Source: Nanobdellota archaeon
GTDB taxonomy: Archaea > Nanobdellota > Nanobdellia > Pacearchaeales > GW2011-AR1
Length of the DNA: 64,000 bases
NCBI GenBank assembly: GCA_013329055.1
Contig: DUKY01000012.1
Coordinates: forward strand, 38,088-102,087
Direction: 5' to 3'
Shown here: positions 38,849 through 49,133 of the stretch, piece by piece
Position numbering within the stretch: position 1 is the stretch's first letter
How the letters are laid out: each line of letters starts with the position of its first letter
The notes under the pieces: model-generated
What the model was told of the DNA's origin: nothing
What the model saw: only the letters and a program-made list of their open reading frames with translations
Database searches by the model: none
Position numbers and translations under genes: made by a program

Positions 38849-40063
38849 TTAACCGCTTTCTTCTCCAAGAGTTGCTGAAATAACAATATTCCCTTGACAA
38901 TCTCCGGCAACACCCTCCGGAACATAAATTCTCCAATATGTCGAATTTACTGCTTCATTCAATAAATCATTTTGTCTAAAATTTAAACCAGTATTTTTTA
39001 TAACAGAACTTCCTGTTAAATTCAGATAATAATTGTTAAATTCACCAAAAGTTAATTCTCCAAAAGTAGAAGCAGTCAAATTATATCTTAAATAATCAAT
39101 AGAAATATTTTGATTATTACTACAATTCATCGCAAAATCATCTCCTTCATTAATGGCATAACCTAAAAGGCTAATATTAATTTTTGTATTGCCCATGTTT
39201 GTAATATTCATTATAGATTCATTTGAAACAAGCAAACTATCAACTTTACCAAAATCAAATGAAGAATTAACTTCTATCGAAAGCAATTGATTAATAAAAG
39301 TGCTGTCAGACTCATCACTTGAAGCAGAATAATTATCTTCTATAGTAAAATTGCACATCCAACTTTCAGAATTTGCATAATATTCTACCTCAAAATCGCA
39401 TAAAATTTGACTTTGATTTTCTGTTCCATAACTATCATTAACATAACAACTATTATTTGTATAGTGAGTATTATTATCATCTGAATCTCCATAAAAAGAA
39501 GAAGCTTCACCAAAAAATTCTGCAATTATATTAAACAAAGAATCTCCGTCATATTCCTCAATAATTACTTCACAAGTTACATTTCTTGTTGATGCAGCAA
39601 ATAAATCTATCTGATTAAGAGGAAAAATCAAATCATCATCAACACTTAAAGAAAGAATTGCCGGAGGACTATTTAAAGTAATATTCTCTGCAGTATCATA
39701 ACCTGCCCCGGTAACGATTACAGAGATATTTTTACTCAAATATCCATTCCCGGTATCATAAACTTTAATTTTTAATTCATCATCAATTTCACAAGGAGTA
39801 GATAATTGCTCACAATCAAACATATAAATATGATCTGCATTAGAATTGCCATTAATACCAATTATATCGGTTAAATTATCCTGTATGCCATTTAGAGGAT
39901 TCCATAAAACAACTTCGTGATCATTAGCAATTTCTCCGTCATGTGCGTCATTAACTATACCAACAATATAATGAGCAGAAGAACAAAAAGGTAAAACTAA
40001 TAAAATAATAAGTATTAAAAAAAAAGTCTTATTAATTATAGTAAGGTAATGATAATGAAACAT
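38849..40063 (-). CDS. secreted surface protein, family R with N-terminal VxGIVNDAxDG domain
   Basis: N-domain shared with 56093..57958; C-domain shared with 17481..18482. Confidence 0.78.
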   Translation of the reverse strand: MFHYHYLTIINKTFFLILIILLVLPFCSSAHYIVGIVNDAHDGEIANDHEVVLWNPLNGIQDNLTDIIGINGNSNADHIYMFDCEQLSTPCEIDDELKIKVYDTGNGYLSKNISVIVTGAGYDTAENITLNSPPAILSLSVDDDLIFPLNQIDLFAASTRNVTCEVIIEEYDGDSLFNIIAEFFGEASSFYGDSDDNNTHYTNNSCYVNDSYGTENQSQILCDFEVEYYANSESWMCNFTIEDNYSASSDESDSTFINQLLSIEVNSSFDFGKVDSLLVSNESIMNITNMGNTKINISLLGYAINEGDDFAMNCSNNQNISIDYLRYNLTASTFGELTFGEFNNYYLNLTGSSVIKNTGLNFRQNDLLNEAVNSTYWRIYVPEGVAGDCQGNIVISATLGEESG

Positions 40064-40355
40064 TTTCTTTTACAATAACCTCATAAGTTTTATTTGGAAA
40101 GATTACAAAATTTTCACCAATCCCTTCTAAAAAATTAACATATCCAACAATTTCATCTCCTTCTTGAAAACTAACTGCTTCAATTTCAGGATTTAGTTTT
40201 ACCAAAGTTTCAACATAAAAAGAATCAGTAATATTAAAAGTAACATTATTTTTTCCTTTAACTAAATCAATAGAATAATAATCAATAGATGAAATTACCG
40301 CAAAACAAATTAAAAATAAAGAAAAAGCAATCAAAAAAATAAAATTTAATTTCAT
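40032..40355 (-). CDS. small secreted/TM-anchored protein
   Basis: Signal-anchor; sits in a tightly packed or overlapping gene run. Confidence 0.55.
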   Translation of the reverse strand: MKLNFIFLIAFSLFLICFAVISSIDYYSIDLVKGKNNVTFNITDSFYVETLVKLNPEIEAVSFQEGDEIVGYVNFLEGIGENFVIFPNKTYEVIVKENVSLSLPYYN

Positions 40356-42580
40356 TTTTTCACTCCGGAATTTAATTTTATATCTTCTTTAACTTTTTCA
40401 AAAACTTTTGAAACTTTATTTCTATGCGGGATAGATAAAGTTTGGTAAATCTTATCCAAATTCGAAATTAATTTTATATTTTTAGTTCTTATCAATTCGT
40501 CCAAACCTAATTCAAAATCAAAAACAGATATTTTTTCATGCAAATCTTCTAAGTCTTTATAAAGAACAACCTTTTCTTTTGAATCTAATAAAGCGTATTT
40601 TTTAGAAATATTAGAATAAATATTTTTAGCAAATTTAAGATCCTCTTCATTAAATAAACGATTTATTTTTTTTATTTGATCTAAAATTTGAAAATATTCA
40701 TCAGAAAAATTACTTTTTTTATTATAGAATAAATAAACAAATAAAACAGCAAACAATAAAATAACTGCAAACCCTCCGGCATACTTTGTTCGGTTTAAAT
40801 CCAGCAAAAAATAACCAGTAAGACTAAATGATGAATCTATTTCCTCATCAGCAATAGAAATAAAACCAACTTTTATTTCTCTCAATCTCTCAGGATTTAA
40901 ATTTGATTCAAAAGAATAAAAAATATTTTTTGAATCTGATTCAAAAGAAATAACTGAATCTTCTTTGATGGTATTAACATTAGAATTTCTAAAAGTTATA
41001 TCATTAATGCTTTCAATTATGTCTTGTGGAAAAACTTCAATAAAAGACTGATTCTCTTGCCTGTCAAGAATAGCATTAATATTCCTTTCGATAATTAAAA
41101 GTTTTCGATTAGTTCCATCAGAATATAAAATCTCAACTAAATAAAAATTACTTGCCATTTCTAAACCGGATTCATCAATAATTTTTAATGATTCTTTAAC
41201 GCTTTTATCAATTCTCTCTTTAGACATCAAAGGATCAAATTCAAATAAAAATTCTTCAATGGATTTTTCATCAAATAAATTTTTCATCGAATCTTCCTGT
41301 AAAATAATAATATCTTCAGGAACTTTTTTTCCAATAACATTCATTTTTACTCGGCAAGAAGCAATTTTACTATTAAGCTCATTCTCAGTTAAATCCTGTA
41401 ATTTATATTTTTCAACATCCTGCTTTAAAGAAATTAAATCAGATTTTGATTTATCGATTTCATTTTCCAGCTTTAAATTTAAAAATAAATCTTTTTCTTT
41501 TTGAGATTTAGTTGCAATAGAATTTTTTATTGCCATTAATTCTTCAATTGCAAAATCTATTTCAATCAAAAGATTATCAACACGCCCCATCAATTCTAAA
41601 GCCAAACCTGAAACATAAGTAACATTATTCAATAATGAAGTAGCATAAACCTGTGAAGATAATTCTCCCTCATTTCCTGCATCATCTATAACCGAAACAC
41701 GATAATAATAAGTTTTGCCGTCTTCAACCCATTGATCATTAAAAGAATTACTGCCTGAAGTTTTATAAAAATCAGTAAAATCAGGATTCGCCGATAAAGA
41801 ACGATAAATATTAAATTCTTTATAGTCCCCATTATAATGCCAATCCAATTTTATCTCTCCATCATAGCCAACTGCAACAATTTCTAAAATTGTTGGAGGG
41901 TTTATTGTATCTACTTTAACGACCCCTCCTGAAAGAATTTTTGTCCCTTGTCTTCCTTCTAAATCATTTGCTTTAAAATCAAAAGAAATCACACCTTCAC
42001 CAAAATTTTTATCAATTGACAAATAACCTTTCCAAAATTTTTCATTGCCTAAAAGAGGGATAGGAGTTTTTACTAAACCTCCATCCATAGAGTAGGACAA
42101 GGTCGGTGCAAAAGATACAATCTTTGAAGTAATCAAACTAATTTCAACTATCCCTTCACTCAAAGGCTCTTCTTTTGAAAAAATAATTTGAGCATTAACA
42201 AGAGAATTGATACGTAATATAATTGATAATTCAGTTTCATTTCCAATAAAGCCTATTGATTCATCAATACATTTAACATAATAACGATAGATTCCATCCC
42301 CTAAACCCGTAAAACTTTTTTGATGTAATTTCCCAAGACTTGAATCAAAATTCATTTCCATATTTTCATAAGAAACGCCTTTAGATAAACTATATTTGCA
42401 ATGAGCATCAAAATTAGTAGCAACTTTTACTAAAACATCTGAAAAGTCTAAAGAATTTTCAAAAGAATTATTTATAGATGAATTATAAATAAATTGAACA
42501 GATTGATCTTTTGCAGAGATAAAATAAAAATTATGAATAAATAAAAAAGACAATAAAAGAAATAAAATTAATTTTTTCAT
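40352..42580 (-). CDS. surface protein with fibronectin-III-like domain, coiled-coil and single TM near C-terminus
   Basis: GYDGEIKLDWHYNGDYKEFNIYRSLSANPDFTDFYKTSGSNSFNDQWVEDGKTYYYRVSVIDDAGNEG; TM FAVILLFAVLFVYLFYN. Confidence 0.75.
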   Translation of the reverse strand: MKKLILFLLLSFLFIHNFYFISAKDQSVQFIYNSSINNSFENSLDFSDVLVKVATNFDAHCKYSLSKGVSYENMEMNFDSSLGKLHQKSFTGLGDGIYRYYVKCIDESIGFIGNETELSIILRINSLVNAQIIFSKEEPLSEGIVEISLITSKIVSFAPTLSYSMDGGLVKTPIPLLGNEKFWKGYLSIDKNFGEGVISFDFKANDLEGRQGTKILSGGVVKVDTINPPTILEIVAVGYDGEIKLDWHYNGDYKEFNIYRSLSANPDFTDFYKTSGSNSFNDQWVEDGKTYYYRVSVIDDAGNEGELSSQVYATSLLNNVTYVSGLALELMGRVDNLLIEIDFAIEELMAIKNSIATKSQKEKDLFLNLKLENEIDKSKSDLISLKQDVEKYKLQDLTENELNSKIASCRVKMNVIGKKVPEDIIILQEDSMKNLFDEKSIEEFLFEFDPLMSKERIDKSVKESLKIIDESGLEMASNFYLVEILYSDGTNRKLLIIERNINAILDRQENQSFIEVFPQDIIESINDITFRNSNVNTIKEDSVISFESDSKNIFYSFESNLNPERLREIKVGFISIADEEIDSSFSLTGYFLLDLNRTKYAGGFAVILLFAVLFVYLFYNKKSNFSDEYFQILDQIKKINRLFNEEDLKFAKNIYSNISKKYALLDSKEKVVLYKDLEDLHEKISVFDFELGLDELIRTKNIKLISNLDKIYQTLSIPHRNKVSKVFEKVKEDIKLNSGVKK

Positions 42581-43848
42581 TATCTTAAACCCCTTAATTT
42601 ATTTAGGTAAATTTTTCTTTCTTTCCTTATTTTATAAAAAAGGATAGATATTACCAAGATAAAACAAATATAAATAAAAGGCAAAAATAATTTGGAAATA
42701 AAATTCTTATCAGAAATCGCTTCTAAAATTGCACTTGATTCAAAAGTTTTTTTACCGCTATAATAAACTCTTCCGCTAATTACATATTGACCGGCTTTTT
42801 GCGGGGTAAAATAAAAATTAAATTTATCCACTTCATTTATACCAATATTTAATTTTTCACTTTCTAAAATTTGAACAATCCTGCCCCCTAAAGAAATTTT
42901 TCCTTTAAATTGAGCCTCAACTTCTTTTTCACCTTGATTTTTAAAATTAACAATAATAGTAGTTGTATCGCCTACATTCATTTTTCCGGGAGTTAAAATT
43001 CCTAAAAGCTCCCCCTTAACAGTTAAAGCACCTTCTTTTAAAATATCAAAAGTCAAAAGTTCATTTGAATAACATTCTAAAACAGAAACACTCGACCAAT
43101 ATTGACCCAAATCTAAACCTTTTGAATCTAATCTAAATTCGATATTCCCGTCTAAAGTCGGTAAAATTTCATTCGCAATTAATTCTTCAGTTTTTAATAT
43201 TTCAATTTGATCCTGATCCCAAATCTCAACTAAAACAGTAGGTTTTAATCGAACATTCCCGCTATTTAAAACATTCATTTTTAAAATAATATCATCACCT
43301 TCTTCAACAGAAAGAATATCAAAATCTTTAGCAGAACAACTTACTTCTTCAATATCAGTAACTTGAACTTTAATTGCCAAATCTAATGATGAAATTATTT
43401 TTCCAACAACCCCTTCACCAGATTCACCATCAAGACTGCTGGTTAATACTCTTAAAAAACCGGAATAATTTCCGTTCGGAATATCACTAGGAGGAGTCAC
43501 AGAAATTTTAAGATAATAAGGTTTATCTTTTGAAACAGTAATATTTTTTTTTGTGAAATTCAACCATTCAGCAATTTCACCTCTTGCACTTAATTCAAGA
43601 TTAATTAGATAATCAGTATCCGCAGAAATCACAGCAGTTTTTTCGGAATAACCATTTCTCATAACATTTTCAAAACTCATTTTTGCAGGACTTAAACCAA
43701 CATTCGCACAGGAAACAAAACTTAACATAAAAAGAAAATTAAATAAAATTACAATTAATAAAAAACCTTTTCTAAAATACACTTTTCTTACTTTTCTTTC
43801 TATCATTCGTTTTCCTCGCGAGTCCTTTTTAATATAAAACTTAATCAA
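42580..43848 (-). CDS. membrane-anchored surface protein with COG1470-like extracellular domains
   Basis: Signal peptide, beta-rich ectodomain, C-terminal TM (LFLPFIYICFILVISILFY). Confidence 0.65.
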   Translation of the reverse strand: MIKFYIKKDSRGKRMIERKVRKVYFRKGFLLIVILFNFLFMLSFVSCANVGLSPAKMSFENVMRNGYSEKTAVISADTDYLINLELSARGEIAEWLNFTKKNITVSKDKPYYLKISVTPPSDIPNGNYSGFLRVLTSSLDGESGEGVVGKIISSLDLAIKVQVTDIEEVSCSAKDFDILSVEEGDDIILKMNVLNSGNVRLKPTVLVEIWDQDQIEILKTEELIANEILPTLDGNIEFRLDSKGLDLGQYWSSVSVLECYSNELLTFDILKEGALTVKGELLGILTPGKMNVGDTTTIIVNFKNQGEKEVEAQFKGKISLGGRIVQILESEKLNIGINEVDKFNFYFTPQKAGQYVISGRVYYSGKKTFESSAILEAISDKNFISKLFLPFIYICFILVISILFYKIRKERKIYLNKLRGLR

Positions 43849-44632
43849 TTTCTATATAAGTATAATAAGCTGTTGAACTTGAAAAACCACTTGAACCATT
43901 TTCAGGAACAATCATTTGAAAATCATATTTTGATCCGTCATATCCTGTAATATCCTCTTCCATAATCGTAGCATAAACAGTATTTACTCCGTCACTTAAA
44001 GCCATCTCTTCAAAACTTGAATCTTGTGCTACATCATTGACGTAAGTATTTATTGTAGGACAAGTATTAGCAGGGATAAAGACAGAACCAACCCAAAGAG
44101 AATCATGGGTCCCGGATGCAGATGCATTAAAAGTTTTATTCAATTGATCATTAACATTATTATGGTACATCAAAGAAGCTTCAGTATTCAAATAAGTTGC
44201 ATTCGAACAATTAACACTTGCCCAAGTAATTGCACCAGACTGCCTTGTTGCATAAACCCTGCCTGTAATTGTTGCAATACTCCAGTCATAAATTGTTGCA
44301 CCTGTTGAATCATCTAAAGTGAAACTGCCTGTAACATTTCCAATAAACGCTTTCCATCTGGAATTTTGAACAGTTGAAGATAAATTAAAAGTTGAAAGAT
44401 ATCCTCCTGAAACATTAAACATTTTAGTTCCAACTGCAGACTTTGTTTCGTTTGTTACACTGGTAAGAGTATCAGAACCGCTTGGATTTGCAGCAAATAA
44501 AAAATTTAATGATAAAAATATCATTGTTATAACGATTAATATTAAACTTCCATTTACAAATATCTTAAGATTTCGTTTTTCAATATTTTGTTTAAATTTT
44601 TTTTCAATTTCCATCTTTTTTCGTGTTTTCAC
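43841..44632 (-). CDS. secreted surface protein, family Q copy 2
   Basis: Strongly similar to 18492..19256. Confidence 0.8.
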   Translation of the reverse strand: MKTRKKMEIEKKFKQNIEKRNLKIFVNGSLILIVITMIFLSLNFLFAANPSGSDTLTSVTNETKSAVGTKMFNVSGGYLSTFNLSSTVQNSRWKAFIGNVTGSFTLDDSTGATIYDWSIATITGRVYATRQSGAITWASVNCSNATYLNTEASLMYHNNVNDQLNKTFNASASGTHDSLWVGSVFIPANTCPTINTYVNDVAQDSSFEEMALSDGVNTVYATIMEEDITGYDGSKYDFQMIVPENGSSGFSSSTAYYTYIEID

Positions 44633-44692
44633 TTTACTTTTTTCCTTTCCGTTTTCCGCATAAAAAAATAAAAAATAAAAAATAAAATAGGC

Positions 44693-45421
44693 TTATTCTA
44701 GTTCAACAAAGAAATAATATGGTCTTGTTGAAGTGTCAGCATTATGACCGTCTTCTAAGACAATCATTTGAAAATCATGGCTAGCACTATCAAATCCAAG
44801 CATATTTTCTTCTAAGATTGACGCAAAAATAGTTTCATTGCTTCCGCCCTTTAGTAATACTTCTTCAAATTCCGCATTAACACCTGCACCGGTATCACCG
44901 TAAATTCTGGTAGACATGCATGTATTGGTGTTAATCAAAACATTATTCACATAAAATGCATCATGGTCTTGTAAACTAAATGTTTCATCAATACCATCCA
45001 CATCATTATTAGCAATATTATATTCCAATTCTAAATTTGAAGTAAATGTTGTATTATTGTAACATTGTGTTCCAACCCAATTAATTGAATTATTCACTGA
45101 AGCATAAATTTCACCTTCAGGACTTGCTAAAGACCAGTTATACATTACATTATCACTTCCATCAGCTAGTTGAACAGTACCAGTTACATTTCCAAAATAA
45201 CCTTGCCAAGTCTGAGTTGTAACAGTACTTGCTACACCCATTTCAGTCACATTACCTGCAATTGCAGAATGACTTCCGGCAACATCTAATGAACCTGTTT
45301 CATTGCTAATACTGGTTAACGATGCTCCTGAAGGAGAAATTGCTAAAACTAAACTTGGTAAAGCAAGAGTTACTAAAGATATAAATAAAATTAGAGAGAG
45401 TTTATTCATCTTTTTCATCAC
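44693..45421 (-). CDS. secreted surface protein, family P copy 2
   Basis: Strongly similar to 19337..20056 and 46214..46942. Confidence 0.82.
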   Translation of the reverse strand: MMKKMNKLSLILFISLVTLALPSLVLAISPSGASLTSISNETGSLDVAGSHSAIAGNVTEMGVASTVTTQTWQGYFGNVTGTVQLADGSDNVMYNWSLASPEGEIYASVNNSINWVGTQCYNNTTFTSNLELEYNIANNDVDGIDETFSLQDHDAFYVNNVLINTNTCMSTRIYGDTGAGVNAEFEEVLLKGGSNETIFASILEENMLGFDSASHDFQMIVLEDGHNADTSTRPYYFFVELE

Positions 45422-46031
45422 CTCCTTTCAACATATGTTGAGAATCAAGTAAATCAAGTGAATCATACAAGACCACAAGATTCTCTCGTGTAAATTTATT
45501 TAATTGAGTTTTAGAAATAAAATCAAAATCAATCTTTTGCTGGAAATTTTTAATAAAAGCACCAATTTTAGACTTCAAAACCTTTGAGTCAGAAACTAAC
45601 ACCAACTTTGGAACTTTCCCTGATTGGTCAATAAAAGCTCCGTCAAATTCATCTAAATCTTCTTCTAATTTAAATAATAATTTAACAAAAAGATCATGCA
45701 AAGATACATCATCAAGCATCCAAATGCTTAATATCCTTTTATGATGAGGAGTTAAATAAATAATTTTTTTTTCAGAATTTTTCCTTGTTAAAAGGGTAAT
45801 ATAGACTAATTCATTTGAAATGCTAAAAACAGTACGGGGTTTTCCTTTTAATACTGAACCGGTTTTCTGTTTTTTAATTAACCTCGCTGCATCAAGCAAT
45901 TTTAACTGCTGGCTTACATAAGAAACAGTTGTACTCAATTTTTCTGCAATTTCAATTGGGGAAGAGGGATTTTCAGCCACAATTTGCAATATTTCCCACC
46001 TCTGAGAAGTAAGAAAAGAATCGAAATCCAT
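45402..46031 (-). CDS. ArsR-like winged-HTH transcriptional regulator
   Basis: SQRWEILQIVAENPSSPIEIAEKLSTTVSYVSQQLKLLDAARLIKKQKTGSVLKGKPRTVFSIS; its 3' end overlaps family P copy 2. Confidence 0.8.
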   Translation of the reverse strand: MDFDSFLTSQRWEILQIVAENPSSPIEIAEKLSTTVSYVSQQLKLLDAARLIKKQKTGSVLKGKPRTVFSISNELVYITLLTRKNSEKKIIYLTPHHKRILSIWMLDDVSLHDLFVKLLFKLEEDLDEFDGAFIDQSGKVPKLVLVSDSKVLKSKIGAFIKNFQQKIDFDFISKTQLNKFTRENLVVLYDSLDLLDSQHMLKGGDEKDE

Positions 46032-46213
46032 GATGTAAAAAATAACAATCGCTATTTAAATGTTTTGTTTAATTAATACATTAAGCAATTAAATTCTTTA
46101 TTTAAATTTATTTAAAAAAATCTTAAATTCTTAATTTTTATAAATTTAATAGAATAAGGAATTAAAGAGACTATTTAATTTAATACTAAATTAGTAAAGG
46201 GAATAAAGGAAGA

Positions 46214-46942
46214 TTATTGCAGTTCTACATAAAAGTAATAAGGCCTTGTAGCAGTATCAGTTCCATGACCATCTTCTAAAACTAACATTTGAAAATCATG
46301 TGAAGCATCGTTAAAACCAAGCATATCTTCTTCTAAGATTGATGCAAAAATAGTTTCATTGCTTCCACCCTTTAGTAATACTTCTTCAAATTCCTCGTTA
46401 ACTCCTGCACCAGTATCACCATAAATTCTTGTTGACATACAAGTATTAGTATTAATTAAAATATTATTCACATAAAATGCATCATGATCTTGCATATTAA
46501 ATGTTTCATCAATACCATCGACATCATCACTTAAGATATTATATTCCAATTCTAAATTTGAAGTAAATGTTGTATTATTATAACATTGTGTTCCAACCCA
46601 ATTAATAGAACTATTAACTGAAGCATAAATTTCACCCTCAGGACTTGCTAGTGACCAATTATACATTACATTATCACTTCCGTCAGCTAGTTGAAGAGTA
46701 CCTGAGACATTACCAAAATAACCTTGCCATGATTGAGTAGTAGAAAAACCTACAATATTTATCTCTGTAACATTTCCGGCAATAGCAGCAACACCCTGAG
46801 CAACATCAGCGGGAGCAGTAGAATTAGAAATGCTTGTAAGAGAACCTCCGGACGGAATTACAGCAAAAACAAACCCAAAATTTATCACAGATATCAAAAG
46901 AACAATTAAAAAAATATTTATTTTATTAAGTTTAAATTCCAT
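46214..46942 (-). CDS. secreted surface protein, family P copy 3
   Basis: Start re-chosen at ATG 46942 (MEFKLNKINIFLIVLL), preceded by GGTGA; strongly similar to P copies 1 and 2. Confidence 0.8.
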   Translation of the reverse strand: MEFKLNKINIFLIVLLISVINFGFVFAVIPSGGSLTSISNSTAPADVAQGVAAIAGNVTEINIVGFSTTQSWQGYFGNVSGTLQLADGSDNVMYNWSLASPEGEIYASVNSSINWVGTQCYNNTTFTSNLELEYNILSDDVDGIDETFNMQDHDAFYVNNILINTNTCMSTRIYGDTGAGVNEEFEEVLLKGGSNETIFASILEEDMLGFNDASHDFQMLVLEDGHGTDTATRPYYFYVELQ

Positions 46943-46987
46943 AATATCACCTAAAAAATCAAGAGAAAAATAATTAATAAACATTCT

Positions 46988-47139
46988 CATTTTTCCATCT
47001 CCAATTCTAATAATTTTAAAACAGCAATTTGAATAAACTGCTTATCAGTAGGATACTTAATCTTATTTATCTTCTTTCCTTCTCTGAACTTTTTTACTTC
47101 TTTTAAAAGATAATCATCAATTCTAACTTTTTTATCCAT
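46988..47139 (-). CDS. possible small DNA-binding protein (ribbon-helix-helix-like), ~50 aa
   Basis: Minus-strand MDKKVRIDDYLLKEVKKFREGKKINKIKYPTDK...; below the ORF-track length cutoff; exact 3' end uncertain from manual reading. Confidence 0.35.
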
Positions 47140-47220
47140 TTTTTATGAACCCAATATGTACCCTTAATGTACCCAAGATATTTAAACTTAACGATTCTCT
47201 CGAAAAAATATGCTAAAGTA

Positions 47221-49026
47221 TTAAATTAAAAATACAGAATAATCTTTTCCGTCAATATTAATATGCCTGTTTGTCCTGCTTGAAGGAATATTCAACTTAT
47301 TGAAAATAGAATCAACAACCAAAATTTTTCCTTCAGTAAAATTAATCATTTTCCTGCTGGTTAAAGCAAGTTTTTTCAAAGAACTAAGTTTACCTTCAAT
47401 CAAAGAACCATTTAAAACAATTGAAACTTTATACCCCTTAAGATTTGAAAAACGCATCAAATCCCGTCCAAAATGAAACATACTAATTTCAGGATTATCA
47501 ATAGGAGGAGAACAAAATAAAATATAACCCAGATTATCATTCATTTTTTTAAAACTAAAAGAATACTTTTTAGATAACTCAGAGATTTCATTAAAATAAG
47601 CATCGAATTTTATAAAAATAACAAATGTTTTTTTTAATGAATTATTTGAAATTTCTTTTTTTCCAGAAATAATACTGCTTGATTTTTTAACTCTAATCGA
47701 AGCAGATTCAATAAAATCTCCTTCCTTACTTTTAACAAAAAAAGATTTAACAGAAGTAAAATTTTTAAAAACAAAATAAAAAGAAATTAAAATAAATAAA
47801 AAAATAAAAGTAATTATATAACTCTTTGCAGTAAAAGTAGAATCAAATAAAATTGCAGCACCAGTCAGATAAGCATTACTAAAATTATTTTCACCATAAC
47901 TAACATTATAATAACCATAAAAGTCAAGTTTGGGGATGAATATATCACCAATATCAAGATTATCAACATTAATTGGAACAATTAAAGATGAAGAACCATT
48001 TTGAACTTTCAAACTCACAATACCATTATAAGGAACATTCCCAATATTTTGAATTTTAATTTTATTATCAACAACTAAAACTAAAACCTCACTATTTTCA
48101 CTGATATAAATTGGTTTTGAAGAAAAGATGTTTCCATAATAAGTATTAATTTTCCACCCCCCCCTTAAAGAATCGCTTTTAAAAAAATAAGATAAATTTT
48201 CAGAACTTTTAACCTCTTTTTCAAAAACAATATTATTATTTATATCAAAAATTTTAACAACCAAAGTTTCATTTTCAATAAGATTCCCAACCTGATTAAT
48301 CAAATTTACTTGAAAAGTTAAATTTTTTGGCAGAACAATTAATTCTTCAGAGATTATTTGAATACTAGTAGGACTTGATAAAACTTCAATCTTTTCACTT
48401 TTCCTTCCTGAATTAATAACCTTTCCGAGAATGTTTTTTTCTTCTACGCTAAGACTAAAATTATACTTTGAAGGATTTGCTTTTTCAGGGATTAAAAATT
48501 CAGAATAAAAAGAACCATTCGTAACTTCAACAGTTTTTTCAATAATTCCGGGAATAGAAATTAAAATTCCTCCGTTAAACATCTGCTTATTTTCCTTTAT
48601 AACACTTCCATTAATCCTTACTAAATCTAAAGAAGAAAAAAACTTATCATTTAAATTATAATTAATTAAAATTTCGTTACTGATTTTAAATTTATTACTT
48701 GTTTCTTTTTCATCACCAAATTTAACATTGCAAACACATTCGCCATTAATAGGAGCAGGAAATTCAAAGAAAAAATATCTTTTTTCATTCGAGCCAATTT
48801 CATAATAATTCTTGTTAACAATAAAAGTTTGATTACTGCACCCTAAAGATACCTCAACATAATCCGCCAAAGCAAAATTATTTTCAATAGTAAAATTAAC
48901 CTTCATTTTGTCCCCAACATTATAAAGATTATCAAAATTATTTTGAAAAATTATAACAGCACTGCCAAAAGGTACAAAAAATAAAATTAAAATCAATATA
49001 GACAATAAAAATAATGACACCTTCAT
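47221..49026 (-). CDS. membrane protein: beta-rich ectodomain, TM, cytoplasmic domain with weak class III nucleotide-cyclase-like pattern
   Basis: Signal peptide; TM SYIITFIFLFILISFYFVF; cytoplasmic KKTFVIFIKFDAYFNEISEL...IVLNGSLIEGKLSSLKKLALTSRKMINFTEGKILVVDSIFNKL. Confidence 0.6.
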   Translation of the reverse strand: MKVSLFLLSILILILFFVPFGSAVIIFQNNFDNLYNVGDKMKVNFTIENNFALADYVEVSLGCSNQTFIVNKNYYEIGSNEKRYFFFEFPAPINGECVCNVKFGDEKETSNKFKISNEILINYNLNDKFFSSLDLVRINGSVIKENKQMFNGGILISIPGIIEKTVEVTNGSFYSEFLIPEKANPSKYNFSLSVEEKNILGKVINSGRKSEKIEVLSSPTSIQIISEELIVLPKNLTFQVNLINQVGNLIENETLVVKIFDINNNIVFEKEVKSSENLSYFFKSDSLRGGWKINTYYGNIFSSKPIYISENSEVLVLVVDNKIKIQNIGNVPYNGIVSLKVQNGSSSLIVPINVDNLDIGDIFIPKLDFYGYYNVSYGENNFSNAYLTGAAILFDSTFTAKSYIITFIFLFILISFYFVFKNFTSVKSFFVKSKEGDFIESASIRVKKSSSIISGKKEISNNSLKKTFVIFIKFDAYFNEISELSKKYSFSFKKMNDNLGYILFCSPPIDNPEISMFHFGRDLMRFSNLKGYKVSIVLNGSLIEGKLSSLKKLALTSRKMINFTEGKILVVDSIFNKLNIPSSRTNRHINIDGKDYSVFLI

Positions 49027-49133
49027 GATAAATTAAAATAAAGAATGTTTAAAAGATTTTAGATATTCTCTCAAAGATTTTTTATCCAATGATTTAGGTA
49101 GATATTTCTTAAAACAATCAAAAAGAAACAAAA

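Noticed and set aside
42580-44632. Frameshift or gene fusion between overlapping surface genes
   Set aside because: Overlaps are only a few bases with plausible internal starts, each ORF has its own signal peptide; ordinary operon packing.
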